Of a stretch of 64,000 nt of DNA, positions 37,327-45,625 are shown one piece after another. Each line of letters begins with the position of its first letter. Positions within the stretch are counted from its first letter, which is position 1. The DNA is from Alicyclobacillus sp. SO9 (GTDB lineage: Bacteria > Bacillota > Bacilli > Alicyclobacillales > Alicyclobacillaceae). The stretch is from assembly GCF_016406125.1 (NCBI RefSeq), contig NZ_CP066339.1, positions 1,054,001 through 1,118,000 on the forward strand, given 5' to 3'. Below the pieces are notes generated by a model. That model was given only the letters and a program-made list of their open reading frames with translations. It did not search any database and had not been told where the DNA came from. Both the position numbers and the translations under genes were made by a program.

Positions 37327-37501
37327 GGGGCAGAACCGATGCGTCCCAAGTGTGTGTAGTGAGCGGTCGCACGTCACAATGGTCATTGCGCCATACTTTC
37401 AATTTCATTAAAATAGAAGAGTGGGAACATGCGTTCGAATTCCATTTGAACCGGAACTCGAGTTTAAGACTAAAGTAGAAACTATGGTAGGAGTCGTTGA
37501 C

Positions 37502-38341
37502 GTGGCAGTGAAGAAGTATTTGCAGCCGTTTTTGAAGTGGGCTGGCGGCAAGAGACAGTTACTCAGTGACATTCGAGAACAGGCACCGAAAGACTATCAC
37601 ACATATTTTGAGCCGTTTGTGGGCGGAGGCGCTGTACTGTTCGACCTTCATCCCGCGCAGGCAGTCATCAACGATGTCAACGAAGAACTCGTCAATGCTT
37701 ATACCGTCATACGAGACGATGTTGAAAGTCTGCTGGAAGACCTGGCGAAGCATGAAAACAACAAGGCGTATTTTTATGCTCTGCGGGAGTTGGACAGAAA
37801 ATCTGACTATACCAGACTGTCCGCTGTAGAGCGAGCGTCACGGCTTATTTATTTAAATAAAACTTGTTACAACGGTCTGTTCCGGGTGAATAGTCAAGGA
37901 CAGTTCAACGTTCCTTTCGGGGATTACAAGAAGCCGAATATTAAGAATGAGAAAACCCTTCTGGCCGTTCATGAATACCTTTTATCGAGCAACGTATCTG
38001 TCATGAATACCGATTTCGCGGATGCCGTAAAGGATGCGGTGGCGGGTGATTTTGTCTACTTCGATCCCCCCTACGATCCCGTTTCTGACACATCCTCATT
38101 TACCGGCTACAGCTTGGGCGGCTTTGGTAAAATGGAACAGATTCGCCTCAAAGAAACGGTCGATGAGTTGTCGCGGCGGGGCTGCAAAGTCATGTTAAGC
38201 AACTCGGCAACCCAGTTTATTAAAGACTTGTATAAGGATTATAGACAGGTGTTTGTTGACGCCAAACGGGCCATTAATTCCAATGCTGCAAAGCGGGGAA
38301 AAATAGATGAGATACTGGTGATGAATTATGGGCCGCAATGA
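37502..38341 (+). CDS. Dam-family N6-adenine DNA methyltransferase (R-M modification subunit)
   Basis: A 279-aa alpha-class N6-adenine methylase. FLKWAGGKRQLL (residues 10-21) and YFEPFVGGGAVLFDL bind SAM, DPPYDPVS (from 188) is the catalytic motif, and YLNKTCYNGLFRVN is the conserved Dam/DpnM segment. Dam relatives in this group recognise GATC or sequences such as GATATC; specificity cannot be read off. GTG 37502 follows AGGAG by eight bases; a longer frame starts at 37421. The gene overlaps the next one by 14 bases, and that product has a nuclease-like motif, so the pair forms a type II restriction-modification cassette. Confidence 0.92.
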   Translation: MAVKKYLQPFLKWAGGKRQLLSDIREQAPKDYHTYFEPFVGGGAVLFDLHPAQAVINDVNEELVNAYTVIRDDVESLLEDLAKHENNKAYFYALRELDRKSDYTRLSAVERASRLIYLNKTCYNGLFRVNSQGQFNVPFGDYKKPNIKNEKTLLAVHEYLLSSNVSVMNTDFADAVKDAVAGDFVYFDPPYDPVSDTSSFTGYSLGGFGKMEQIRLKETVDELSRRGCKVMLSNSATQFIKDLYKDYRQVFVDAKRAINSNAAKRGKIDEILVMNYGPQ

Positions 38342-39605
38342 TGATGCGTGGGCCGTGCTGTTCGAACGACACAAAATTCTTCATGAAGTGGAACACAACG
38401 GTTTCTTTGAGATTTCCGCCAACGAGATTCGAACGGTGCGAGAGCCGCGTCTGATGGCAAAGTTTGATCATCACTCCAATTTGCCGGAGGTGTTTAGAAG
38501 AAATCACCTTTCCATCCTGCCAATTTCTCGCAACAGGTACATCATTGGAACCTTTAACGCATACCAGACGGTCAAATATGACACGAAACGGTCTCCGGTC
38601 CCCGTTTCCTTTCCCAGTGGTATTACAACGATTGAGCCTGCGAACCTGTATTCAGAAAGTGCGGCACTCCACTGCGCTTATGTCACAGGAATGATTGACA
38701 GACTGGTAGCAGAGAAGTCACTTCCTACTGTATCTGGACGAATGTCTTCAGACAGCTTTGCTTTTTCCATCGAGACAAAAGATGGGAATAGACACGGCAT
38801 TTCTGTATCGAACTCTCAGGTTGAAGTGGACGCGGGCTACGAAACAGAAAACTACATGCTGCTGATTGAAGCAAAAAAGGAAAGCACGAGAGATTTTTTG
38901 ATTCGACAGCTTTATTATCCCTACCGCTTGTGGAGCGCTAAGACGCATAAGGAAGTCAAGCCGGTGTTTTTTACCCACTCCAATGATGTTTTCAGTTTTT
39001 TTGTCTACGAGTTTACAGATTCTCTAAACTACAATTCTCTCCAATTGCTCACAGAACAACACTACATTGTTGAACATGAGGACATCTCCTTAGCAGACAT
39101 TCACAATCTCATCAGTAAGCATTCTGTTATCCCCGAACCGGCCTTACCCTTCCCTCAGGCCGACAGTTTCACTCGCGTCGTTGACCTAATGAACCTCTTG
39201 TTTGAGCAAGACCTCAGTAAAGAGCAGATTACATCCAACTACAACTTTGACAGCCGACAGACGAATTATTATACAAGTGCAGGCATGTATCTAGGGTTCA
39301 TTGAGCGCCTTAGAAATGATCAGGGTGAAGTAGCGTTTACACTAACTGAGCAGGGTGTCCGGGTTATGCGGTTACCGTACAAGGAGAAGTATCTTGCCCT
39401 TACCAGTACTATTCTGTCTCATCAGGTTTTCCGACGTATATTTCAGGAGACGGTTCAAATGGGACATCTGCCCGAGAGGCATCGAATCGTAGAAATAATG
39501 CGTCTGTGTAATTTGTACCGTGTTGGTCAGGAAAGCACCTATTTCCGCAGGGCACAAACCATCGAAAAGTGGATTGAATGGATTTTTCGACTGCCCATTT
39601 TATAA
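38328..39605 (+). CDS. Putative type II restriction endonuclease
   Basis: A 425-aa protein starting 14 bases before the end of the adenine methylase gene. I did not recognise a named family. A PD-(D/E)xK-like core is visible at residues 166-183: EVD (Asp168), then a strand MLLIEAKKE with Glu181 and Lys183, spaced normally for this fold. The C-terminal part (about 280-400) has a winged-helix look (TSAGMYLGFIERLRND, TLTEQGVRVMRLPYKEK), probably DNA-binding. Gene overlap with a Dam-type methylase and this core make a restriction enzyme the best call. No C-protein controller is present. Cutting the methylase's site is expected but unproven. Confidence 0.8.
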   Translation: MGRNDDAWAVLFERHKILHEVEHNGFFEISANEIRTVREPRLMAKFDHHSNLPEVFRRNHLSILPISRNRYIIGTFNAYQTVKYDTKRSPVPVSFPSGITTIEPANLYSESAALHCAYVTGMIDRLVAEKSLPTVSGRMSSDSFAFSIETKDGNRHGISVSNSQVEVDAGYETENYMLLIEAKKESTRDFLIRQLYYPYRLWSAKTHKEVKPVFFTHSNDVFSFFVYEFTDSLNYNSLQLLTEQHYIVEHEDISLADIHNLISKHSVIPEPALPFPQADSFTRVVDLMNLLFEQDLSKEQITSNYNFDSRQTNYYTSAGMYLGFIERLRNDQGEVAFTLTEQGVRVMRLPYKEKYLALTSTILSHQVFRRIFQETVQMGHLPERHRIVEIMRLCNLYRVGQESTYFRRAQTIEKWIEWIFRLPIL

Positions 39606-39789
39606 TCGTCAAAACGACATGCAAAACCCCCGTCTAGGACGAGGGAATGCATGTAAACAGATATACTCGCTATTGCCTAGGGAGACCACTTACAGTTAGC
39701 TCCTTGACCCTCTGAGTAGCCAAAGGGCTAACGCCTTGCTACGTTTTAAACATACACCTGTTTTTAAAATCTGCCATGACCCTATGGGG
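39606..39789. other. Structured non-coding stretch with two nested inverted repeats
   Basis: First structure: CATGC (39618-39622) with GCATG (39649-39653) encloses CCCCCGTC (39627-39634) with GACGAGGG (39638-39645), a tight 3-base-loop hairpin with one mismatch. Second: GTTAGC (39695-39700) with GCTAAC (39727-39732) encloses CCT/AGG. No ORF spans it and the hairpins lack T tracts. The pattern resembles the end of an IS200/IS605-type element or its guide-RNA region, left without a transposase gene, but this is a guess from appearance. Confidence 0.45.
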
Positions 39790-40638
39790 CTATCTCTGTG
39801 AATCGTGTCGGATTAAAATAACAGTGCCACCCGAGACGGGTGAATCTAGGGAGAACGCAGCTCCTAAGTCATGTGCTCTTTGTGCCATAATCTCCAAACC
39901 GAAGTGTCTGGTTTCAGTTTTAGGATTGCCAATTCCAATTCCATCGTCCTCAATCAAGAAAGTCCAGTCGCCTGGAGCATCAGGAGTACTCTGCAACGCT
40001 ACTTTAATGTGAGATGCATTGGCGTGTTTGACAACATTCGTAATGGCTTCCTGGAGTATGCTAAATAGTTGCACTTGGCTCGATTCACTCAGTCCGGGGA
40101 GAGTCTCCGGTGCGTCCAGTTCCCATTCTACAGAGGTATTGGTGAGGCGCTTATCAAGATAGGACCGAAATCGGTCGTATACTGATGCCGTTCCGACTGG
40201 ATCGTTTTTTAAATTGAAAATAGATTGTCGCACATTATTGTCAATGTCTCGTAACGACAAGATGACTTCATCCAGACTGTCTTTGAGTTCTGCATCACCA
40301 TAGTGTTCAGCTCGTTCTTTCGCAGCGCTCAAATGGACTCCTGAGTAAAACAGGGATTGAGCAATTTCATCGTGCAGTACAGATGCAAGCCGTTTTCTTT
40401 CTTCTGCGATAGCTTGCACGCGCTGTTGTTCATGGACCTCCCGTTCCGCTTGATGCAATCTCTGAATGATTGACTTGGAAATTGCCGCAATGACGATAGC
40501 GTCAATCAGGGCGGTAATCCAATTGCCCAGTTCCATAGGCAATATGTTTTCGAGAATCGTATGACGAATGGTTTCAAATGTGCCAATGATAAAAGCAGGC
40601 ACTATAAAGAGCAGCCACCTGGTTCGCCCAAGAGTCAT
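39790..40638 (-). CDS. NarL-type sensor histidine kinase (HisKA_3), orphan
   Basis: A 282-aa kinase. Two N-terminal hydrophobic segments (about 8-24 and 40-57) precede a dimerisation domain whose phospho-accepting His lies in RKRLASVLHDEIAQSLFYSG, the HisKA_3 pattern. The ATPase domain contains EAITNVVKHANAS and EDDGIGIGNP, with SGGTVILI at the end. Kinases of this type pair with LuxR/NarL-type regulators, but none is in the window, so its partner is elsewhere. It has no separate sensor domain; the membrane part may sense directly. The ATG lacks a strong ribosome site apart from GAGAGGAG slightly upstream. Confidence 0.9.
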   Translation of the reverse strand: MTLGRTRWLLFIVPAFIIGTFETIRHTILENILPMELGNWITALIDAIVIAAISKSIIQRLHQAEREVHEQQRVQAIAEERKRLASVLHDEIAQSLFYSGVHLSAAKERAEHYGDAELKDSLDEVILSLRDIDNNVRQSIFNLKNDPVGTASVYDRFRSYLDKRLTNTSVEWELDAPETLPGLSESSQVQLFSILQEAITNVVKHANASHIKVALQSTPDAPGDWTFLIEDDGIGIGNPKTETRHFGLEIMAQRAHDLGAAFSLDSPVSGGTVILIRHDSQR

Positions 40639-40857
40639 CGTCCTTCTCCTCTCACTCGTACCACTTATGTATTTTCTGTGAACTACTTCAGGTATATACT
40701 AAAAGTAAGAATGGTTGAGTTCTACAACATTATACCAAGAGAAACGACGCCAACATTCAGATTAAGACGTATGCGTATGTGCATTTTGTTATAGTTTTGA
40801 ATTTATATCAGTGCACACCAATCCAGTACCATCGAGGTTCATCAGGGAGGCCAGACA

Positions 40858-42060
40858 ATGAAGAAAAATGTGTGGAGTAATTCGTGGTTAATTCCCATCG
40901 CAGTCCTGGTTGTCGGAATTACTGCTTTATCCATAGCGAAGGCAAAAATGCAACCGGTTGCGAGACGAAGTCCCAGTCTTTCGCCCCCTTCACAAGCTGC
41001 AGGCGCTGCCAACAGTACAAAAGCGTCAGGCAACGCGAACGCAAACTCGAGCAAAAACGTGTTGACCACGGGTGATACGATGCACAATCGCCCTGCTCCG
41101 AATTTTACCCTCACCGATCAGTTTGGGAAAAAGATTTCATTGAAAGAATTCCGTGGGAAGACAGTTGTCCTGGCATTTGTGGACAGTACATGTACTACTA
41201 TTTGTCCACTTACGACTCAGGACATGCTGGAAGCCAAGCAACTTCTTGGACCAACGGCGGCAAAACATGTGCAGTTGCTTGGAATCAACGCAAACCCTCA
41301 GGACACATCTGTCGCAGACGTAAAGAAATACTCTGTCGAGCACAGCATGGTAAATGACTGGCATTTTCTCACTGCACCAAAGAAACAGTTGGAAAAAGTG
41401 TGGAAGGACTATTATGTGTATTCAGGAGTCGTGAACGGAAAGATTGACCATACGCCAGCGCTCTACATTATTGGGCCGAAGGGGAACGAGAAGCTTTTGT
41501 ACTTGACACCGAGTCAGTATTCTTCAATCAATGCAGAGTCGCATATTATTGCAAAGGATATTGCCAAATACCTTCCGCAGTCTGTGAAGAAACCCAATAT
41601 CACACAGGTGAAATATCAGACACCAAATGAGGGTCCGAAGCAGAAGGTTACGCTGCCGGCCATGACGCCAACGGGACTGTCAAAAACGGTTGTTTTAAGC
41701 CCGAAAAAGCCGCATTTGGTGGTGTTCTTCGCATCGTTTGTACCGAACATTAAAGAAAAACTGACTGAATTGAACAAGTATGCAAGCCTGCCAGGAAGTC
41801 CGCAGGTTGTAGCGGTGGATGTAGCAACCCTGGAACCAAGTTTGAAGCCAGTCAAAAAACTTGTTTCGGAGATACCAAATTTGCATATCAAAGTAGCTGT
41901 TGATAAAACAGGAAGAGTGGCAGACAGCTACGGTTCACAGGATTTGACCTGGTTTTCTCTGACAAATGCTTCCGGTCAGATTGTTTGGCATCACGATGAG
42001 TGGTTGAAGATGAGCAAACTACAACAGGACGTGTCGAAAGTCCTGCACAAGACAAGTTAA
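40858..42060 (+). CDS. SCO/PrrC-like protein fused to a cysteine-free thioredoxin-like domain
   Basis: A 400-aa membrane-anchored protein (helix about 10-26) followed by a disordered Ala/Asn/Ser stretch to residue 75. Domain 1 (about 78-245) is a SCO copper chaperone fold: CTTIC (Cys112, Cys116) and DHTPA (His198) are the copper ligands used to deliver copper to cytochrome oxidase. Domain 2 (about 270-398) looks like a second thioredoxin/TlpA fold. At the active-site position it reads FFASFVPNIKE, with no cysteine, so it cannot do disulfide chemistry. Good AGGGAGG site before ATG 40858. No oxidase genes are adjacent. Its stop overlaps the convergent HAD gene's stop. Confidence 0.88.
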   Translation: MKKNVWSNSWLIPIAVLVVGITALSIAKAKMQPVARRSPSLSPPSQAAGAANSTKASGNANANSSKNVLTTGDTMHNRPAPNFTLTDQFGKKISLKEFRGKTVVLAFVDSTCTTICPLTTQDMLEAKQLLGPTAAKHVQLLGINANPQDTSVADVKKYSVEHSMVNDWHFLTAPKKQLEKVWKDYYVYSGVVNGKIDHTPALYIIGPKGNEKLLYLTPSQYSSINAESHIIAKDIAKYLPQSVKKPNITQVKYQTPNEGPKQKVTLPAMTPTGLSKTVVLSPKKPHLVVFFASFVPNIKEKLTELNKYASLPGSPQVVAVDVATLEPSLKPVKKLVSEIPNLHIKVAVDKTGRVADSYGSQDLTWFSLTNASGQIVWHHDEWLKMSKLQQDVSKVLHKTS

Positions 42061-42911
42061 TGCGCAATCACTGTATGGAGTACTGTTGCGATTTGATTGG
42101 GATGGGACAGTTGGACGGTTACTCCAGGGCGATCGACTGCTAGATACCTATCGATACAGATGGTTTTCATGCCGAGCCTAACTGCAGGGGCAATTTCGTT
42201 GCGGTAGTGGTCGCCGATACTTACCATGTGCTCATACGGCACTTGGTAGTAATGGTGCAGTTGTTGAAAATTAGAGGTCGCATTGACTTGTTTTTTGGCA
42301 TTAAAAATCTTTTGTTCGAATGCGAACGACAAACCAAGTTTATTGAGAATAGCCATGCTGTCGGGTTCAGGACTGTTTGTAATCAGCACCAAATGAACAC
42401 CTTTGCGCAACAAGTGTTTGATTGCGTCAGCTAAACCGGGCATAGGGGTCATGACAAAATCACAAGATTGCATGTGCCGTCTCGTAGCTAAAAAAGCACT
42501 TTGAATCGCCCTTTGTGACAATCCAAAATGACGCGCTACAACGCCGTAAATACCCCAAGGGTCGTCAGCAAAATGAATCCCATGAGCCTCGTGGGGCCCA
42601 TTCGACAGTGCCTCGCCTGTCCACGTAAAGTAGCTTCCGTCTTTTACGATGCTTTTGCTTTCTGCGTGGTAGCCGTCGCCAAAGTAGAGGAAGTGTTTAC
42701 CAGACAAGACATTCCTGGCAGTTGCGAGAAACTCCGGTCGGGCATGAGCTGGCAGTAAATGTGCGAGTTCACGCTCAAACACAGCAAAGTGTGAGGTCTC
42801 TTCATAGACGGTTCCGTCTAAATCAAAAATAAAAACTTTACACCGCTTGAGGGAGTTAAGCGCATCTTTTGAAACGAATGGGTTGTTCAGGGAAGTCACC
42901 CCTTTTGGCAT
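42057..42911 (-). CDS. HAD-superfamily hydrolase
   Basis: A 284-aa HAD phosphatase-like protein with motif I FIFDLDGTVYEE (nucleophile Asp), motif II LVLITNSPEP, a Lys in FNAKKQVNAT (motif III) and motif IV VSIGDHYRNEIAPAVRLGM. A helical cap lies between motifs I and II. Substrate unknown. The start is awkward: ATG 42911 has no ribosome site, while AAAGGGGTGACTTCC sits just inside the frame and would suit a rare CTG codon eight residues on. Start should be regarded as open. The stop shares TTAA (42057-42060) with the convergent SCO gene. Confidence 0.85.
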   Translation of the reverse strand: MPKGVTSLNNPFVSKDALNSLKRCKVFIFDLDGTVYEETSHFAVFERELAHLLPAHARPEFLATARNVLSGKHFLYFGDGYHAESKSIVKDGSYFTWTGEALSNGPHEAHGIHFADDPWGIYGVVARHFGLSQRAIQSAFLATRRHMQSCDFVMTPMPGLADAIKHLLRKGVHLVLITNSPEPDSMAILNKLGLSFAFEQKIFNAKKQVNATSNFQQLHHYYQVPYEHMVSIGDHYRNEIAPAVRLGMKTICIDRYLAVDRPGVTVQLSHPNQIATVLHTVIAH

Positions 42912-42961
42912 AATATACTAGAATTATTACTTATCGCATTCTTTAGAATTGAAAAACCTAG

Positions 42962-42992
42962 CCTAATGGTAATCAGCCCTAATGGTAATCAG
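42962..42992. repeat. Tandem duplication of a 15-bp unit
   Basis: CCTAATGGTAATCAG occurs twice (42962-42976 and 42978-42992), one base apart, upstream of the HAD gene. It could be an operator or a replication-slippage product. Confidence 0.5.
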
Positions 42993-43011
42993 CACACTCG
43001 AGGCCGACAAG

Positions 43012-43151
43012 TTAAGATTTTGTAAATAGTTTTGATCTTTTGTATATATCATCATTTTTAACATACTATGCATCTACATGAAGTTGCTGTGCGCGTCAGT
43101 GCTTTCGGTGTTAGTTTGCTGAAGCATCTGCTGAATTTTACAAAATCTTAA
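43012..43151. mobile_element. MITE-like element with 15-bp inverted ends
   Basis: TTAAGATTTTGTAAA (43012-43026) is repeated in perfect inverted form at 43137-43151, enclosing 110 bases with no ORF. If the outer TTAA on both sides is read as a target duplication, the terminal repeats are 11 bp (GATTTTGTAAA). Size and structure fit a miniature inverted-repeat element, but only one copy can be seen in this window, so it remains a candidate. Confidence 0.45.
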
Positions 43152-43249
43152 GATACTCACAACCGTTTATTTACATCCGAAGCATATCCTGAAGTTAGTT
43201 GCAAATACACCATGAGATCCTGCTTCAACTCTATTCTTTGTTTGAGGGA

Positions 43250-43510
43250 GTGGTCATTCTGGTACGGTGTCCCGCTTGCATGCAGGTGTTAGAGGCTCTG
43301 ACGTCAGTACACTGCCAACGAACTCACGGCATTCCGAAACCGGAGTTGATTCGAAGGTATGGAAGGCCGGATGTCGTGCACTTTGGAGATTTTGCACAAC
43401 CTGCGAAAGATAAGGCCGTGAATTTGCACGACTACACAGATAGTCAGCTATTCGACAGGCGCTTTCGGTCCTCGACACGCAAGTTCCGATCCGATCGCTA
43501 TTCCAGATAA
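43250..43510 (+). CDS. Small MucR/Ros-like zinc-finger protein (candidate)
   Basis: About 86 aa. The segment VRCPACMQVLEALTSVHCQR followed by THGIPKPELIRRYGRP resembles the zinc-finger core of MucR/Ros-type DNA-binding proteins: a Cys pair, a short helix, a His/Cys pair, then a Y-x-x-x-GxP-like tail. The C terminus is basic and Ser/Arg-rich. The start is unclear because neither GTG 43250 nor the upstream TTGs has a properly spaced ribosome site; GAGGGA sits directly against the GTG. The match to the family pattern is the reason for calling it. Similar proteins occur in Bacillota phages and genomes, role unknown. Confidence 0.5.
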   Translation: MVILVRCPACMQVLEALTSVHCQRTHGIPKPELIRRYGRPDVVHFGDFAQPAKDKAVNLHDYTDSQLFDRRFRSSTRKFRSDRYSR

Positions 43511-43577
43511 ACAGAAGCTCGGTCAATACAGCGACAGAGAAAGCTATTTTGAGGTTTGGGAAAAGGAAGGTGTTACC

Positions 43578-44444
43578 GTGTCCACTCTTTCTCGTCCGGT
43601 TCTGTCTCCTGTGCCTGGCGATGTGTTGTACTGCGATGTTGACGGCACCCTTGTATCTGATGATAACCGCTTGTCCAGTATCACATCCGCAGAAATTCAC
43701 AGGTTTGTTGAGGCGGGATTTGGATTTTCACTCGCAACAGGGCGATCCTACAAAAGCGTTGAAAGATTCCTTCAAGAGCTCCCCATCACTGCTCCACTTG
43801 TCTTGTGCAACGGCGCCTATATATACGATCCCGTTTCACACAGCCACGTTTCCACCCCCATCGAATCTCAGTTTGTCAATGCCATTGTACCTGTCTTGTT
43901 AGGAATACCGGGTGTTTGGGTCTATATGGATACCTCAGACAGGCATATGTGGGTTTCTCACAGAGAATCTCTAACTGAACCGTTTGTCACAGATGAAAAC
44001 CTGCATCCACGTGTTTTCTCCAACATTTATGACTTGTCAAATCGCTCTCAGGTATTAAAAATTGGGGTAAAAATTACTTGCGATTCGGAATCAACGAAAA
44101 GACAGCTCCAGCGTGTAATCGGTATTATCACTGCTCACTTTGCACGGGAACTCCACGTGTGTTTTTCAAGTGACAATTACGTGGAACTGATGGCCGCGGG
44201 TGTGTCAAAGTGGTTTGGCATACAGGTTAGCCAGAGCATGAAGGTTCGTCGAGACAATCGTATTTTCACAATTGGCGACCACTTCAACGACATTGAAATG
44301 ATATCCGAGGCAGACGTTGGGATTGCCATGGCCAATGCGGTTGAGGAAATCAAGCAGGCAGCGATGTACTCTATCGGACATGTTAAGAACCATGCCGTTG
44401 CAGCATTTTTGAAAGATTGTCAACAGTTGTCTGTGTCCGTCTAG
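43578..44444 (+). CDS. Cof-type HAD-IIB phosphatase
   Basis: A 288-aa HAD-IIB (Cof/YidA-like) phosphatase. Motif I is LYCDVDGTLVSDD, motif II FSLATGRSYKSV, and motif IV FTIGDHFNDIEMISEADVGIAMANA, with a large C2 cap in between. These enzymes dephosphorylate sugar phosphates, FMN or PLP-like compounds; the natural substrate is not predictable. GTG start with AAGGAAGGTGTTACC. It lies 67 bases after the small zinc-finger frame and may be cotranscribed with it. Confidence 0.9.
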   Translation: MSTLSRPVLSPVPGDVLYCDVDGTLVSDDNRLSSITSAEIHRFVEAGFGFSLATGRSYKSVERFLQELPITAPLVLCNGAYIYDPVSHSHVSTPIESQFVNAIVPVLLGIPGVWVYMDTSDRHMWVSHRESLTEPFVTDENLHPRVFSNIYDLSNRSQVLKIGVKITCDSESTKRQLQRVIGIITAHFARELHVCFSSDNYVELMAAGVSKWFGIQVSQSMKVRRDNRIFTIGDHFNDIEMISEADVGIAMANAVEEIKQAAMYSIGHVKNHAVAAFLKDCQQLSVSV

Positions 44445-44618
44445 ATTTCAGTTGTTTACCTTCCATGTCAGCTGCACCTGCCGCTGAACCCCAAAAAGCA
44501 TCGCGAGTGATAATTACATGTTGAGGTGAAATCGGGTCGTTAAAGAACGACCTGAACTTTTTTGTATAATGAAAAAACGTGCAAGACTACGATACGGTGC
44601 ACGAGAGGAGTAGAGACG

Positions 44619-44886
44619 ATGCGCTTTCTTATTTTGCTTCCCCTTCTGGCGGGAATCTTAAACGCATTTCAAGGAGGAATTAACGGTACGCTTGGCAAAC
44701 GCATTGGGGTTTTCGAAGCTTCATTGATGAACTTTTTATATTATTGCAGGGCAGATGATGATGAGTGCTGTCATCGACAACTTTGAATTGTTTGGAGGAC
44801 GGGTGATTCCTTTTGATTGGCAGAGGTTGCTGGGCCTAGTATTCATGGGGGCAGCCGTATTTCTATTTTATTACAAAAAATCATAG
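44619..44886 (+). pseudogene. YdcZ-family (DMT-like) transporter with internal deletion and frameshift
   Basis: The first 40 codons from ATG 44619 (ribosome site GAGAGGAG) encode a membrane helix and the family's NAFQGGINGTLGKRIG motif. After about 44750 this frame goes out of register and stops at 44786. The next phase, from 44749, reads GQMMMSAVIDNFELFGG, then a final helix and a stop at 44886, which is the YdcZ C terminus. The roughly 60 middle residues, including two helices, are missing. So the gene lost an internal segment and no longer encodes a working transporter of about 140-150 aa. Confidence 0.8.
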
Positions 44887-44979
44887 TCAACCACCGTCCT
44901 ATTTACACGTTTAAAATTTCTATCAATCGTGCTACGTTTAGCTTATCTTGCAAACAGGCAACGAATGGGGAGTGATAGG

Positions 44980-45489
44980 ATGTCTACAGGATATATCATG
45001 GGACTTCGTGAAATGGTTGGAGCGAGACCACTGATTATGCCTGCTGCGGCCGTGGTCATCGAGGATGCTGACGGCAGAATTCTGCTCCAGCATCGCAGTG
45101 ACAATGACACATGGGGTCTGCCTGGAGGATCCATGGAGATGGGGGAAACGTTTGAAGAAACAGCACGTCGCGAGGTTCTTGAGGAGACTGGATTGGAGGT
45201 AAAGGACCTGCAACTGTTTTGTTTGCATTCGGGATCGGAAGCATTTTATGAATATCCGAACGGCCATCAGGTTTATGTAGCAGCCGTGATTTATACGACA
45301 ACTTCATACGCGGGACACATTAAGCTTGACCTGTCGGAGAGTCTGGACGTCCAGTGGTTTCAGCTTCAGAAAATTCCTTCAGTTTTAAATCCGCTCGATG
45401 AACCCGTTATTGAGAAGTATATACAGAGCCGGAAAGAACTAAGAAGGATAGTGTTCACGAGAAACGCTGACAGAGTTGTTCCCGTGTGA
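44980..45489 (+). CDS. Nudix hydrolase
   Basis: A 169-aa Nudix enzyme that hydrolyses nucleoside diphosphates linked to another group. The Nudix box at residues 50-72 is complete: GSMEMGETFEETARREVLEE, with all the metal-binding glutamates. Upstream, AAAVVIEDADGRILLQHR is the usual first strand pair; WGLPGG leads into the box. The N-terminal extension GLREMVGARPLIM is common in a Bacillota subgroup near YjhB/MutT-like proteins. ATG 44980 has GGGGAGTGATAGG upstream and is preferred over the longer frame. Substrate unknown. A strong terminator follows. Confidence 0.92.
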   Translation: MSTGYIMGLREMVGARPLIMPAAAVVIEDADGRILLQHRSDNDTWGLPGGSMEMGETFEETARREVLEETGLEVKDLQLFCLHSGSEAFYEYPNGHQVYVAAVIYTTTSYAGHIKLDLSESLDVQWFQLQKIPSVLNPLDEPVIEKYIQSRKELRRIVFTRNADRVVPV

Positions 45490-45495
45490 AAGTGT

Positions 45496-45530
45496 ATGCG
45501 GCAGCACGCTTGTGCTGCCGCATTCTGTTT
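45496..45530 (+). terminator. Terminator after the Nudix gene
   Basis: Perfect 12-bp arms ATGCGGCAGCAC (45496-45507) and GTGCTGCCGCAT (45512-45523), 4-base loop, then TCTGTTT. Confidence 0.9.
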
Positions 45531-45625
45531 CCTTGCGAGGCTTTCTGAATTAAGCTGTCCAATCTCACGCGCAGAGTCTGCCGAGAACTTGAATGGATGT
45601 CTTGGTGGACTTTTTGTGCAGAGTT

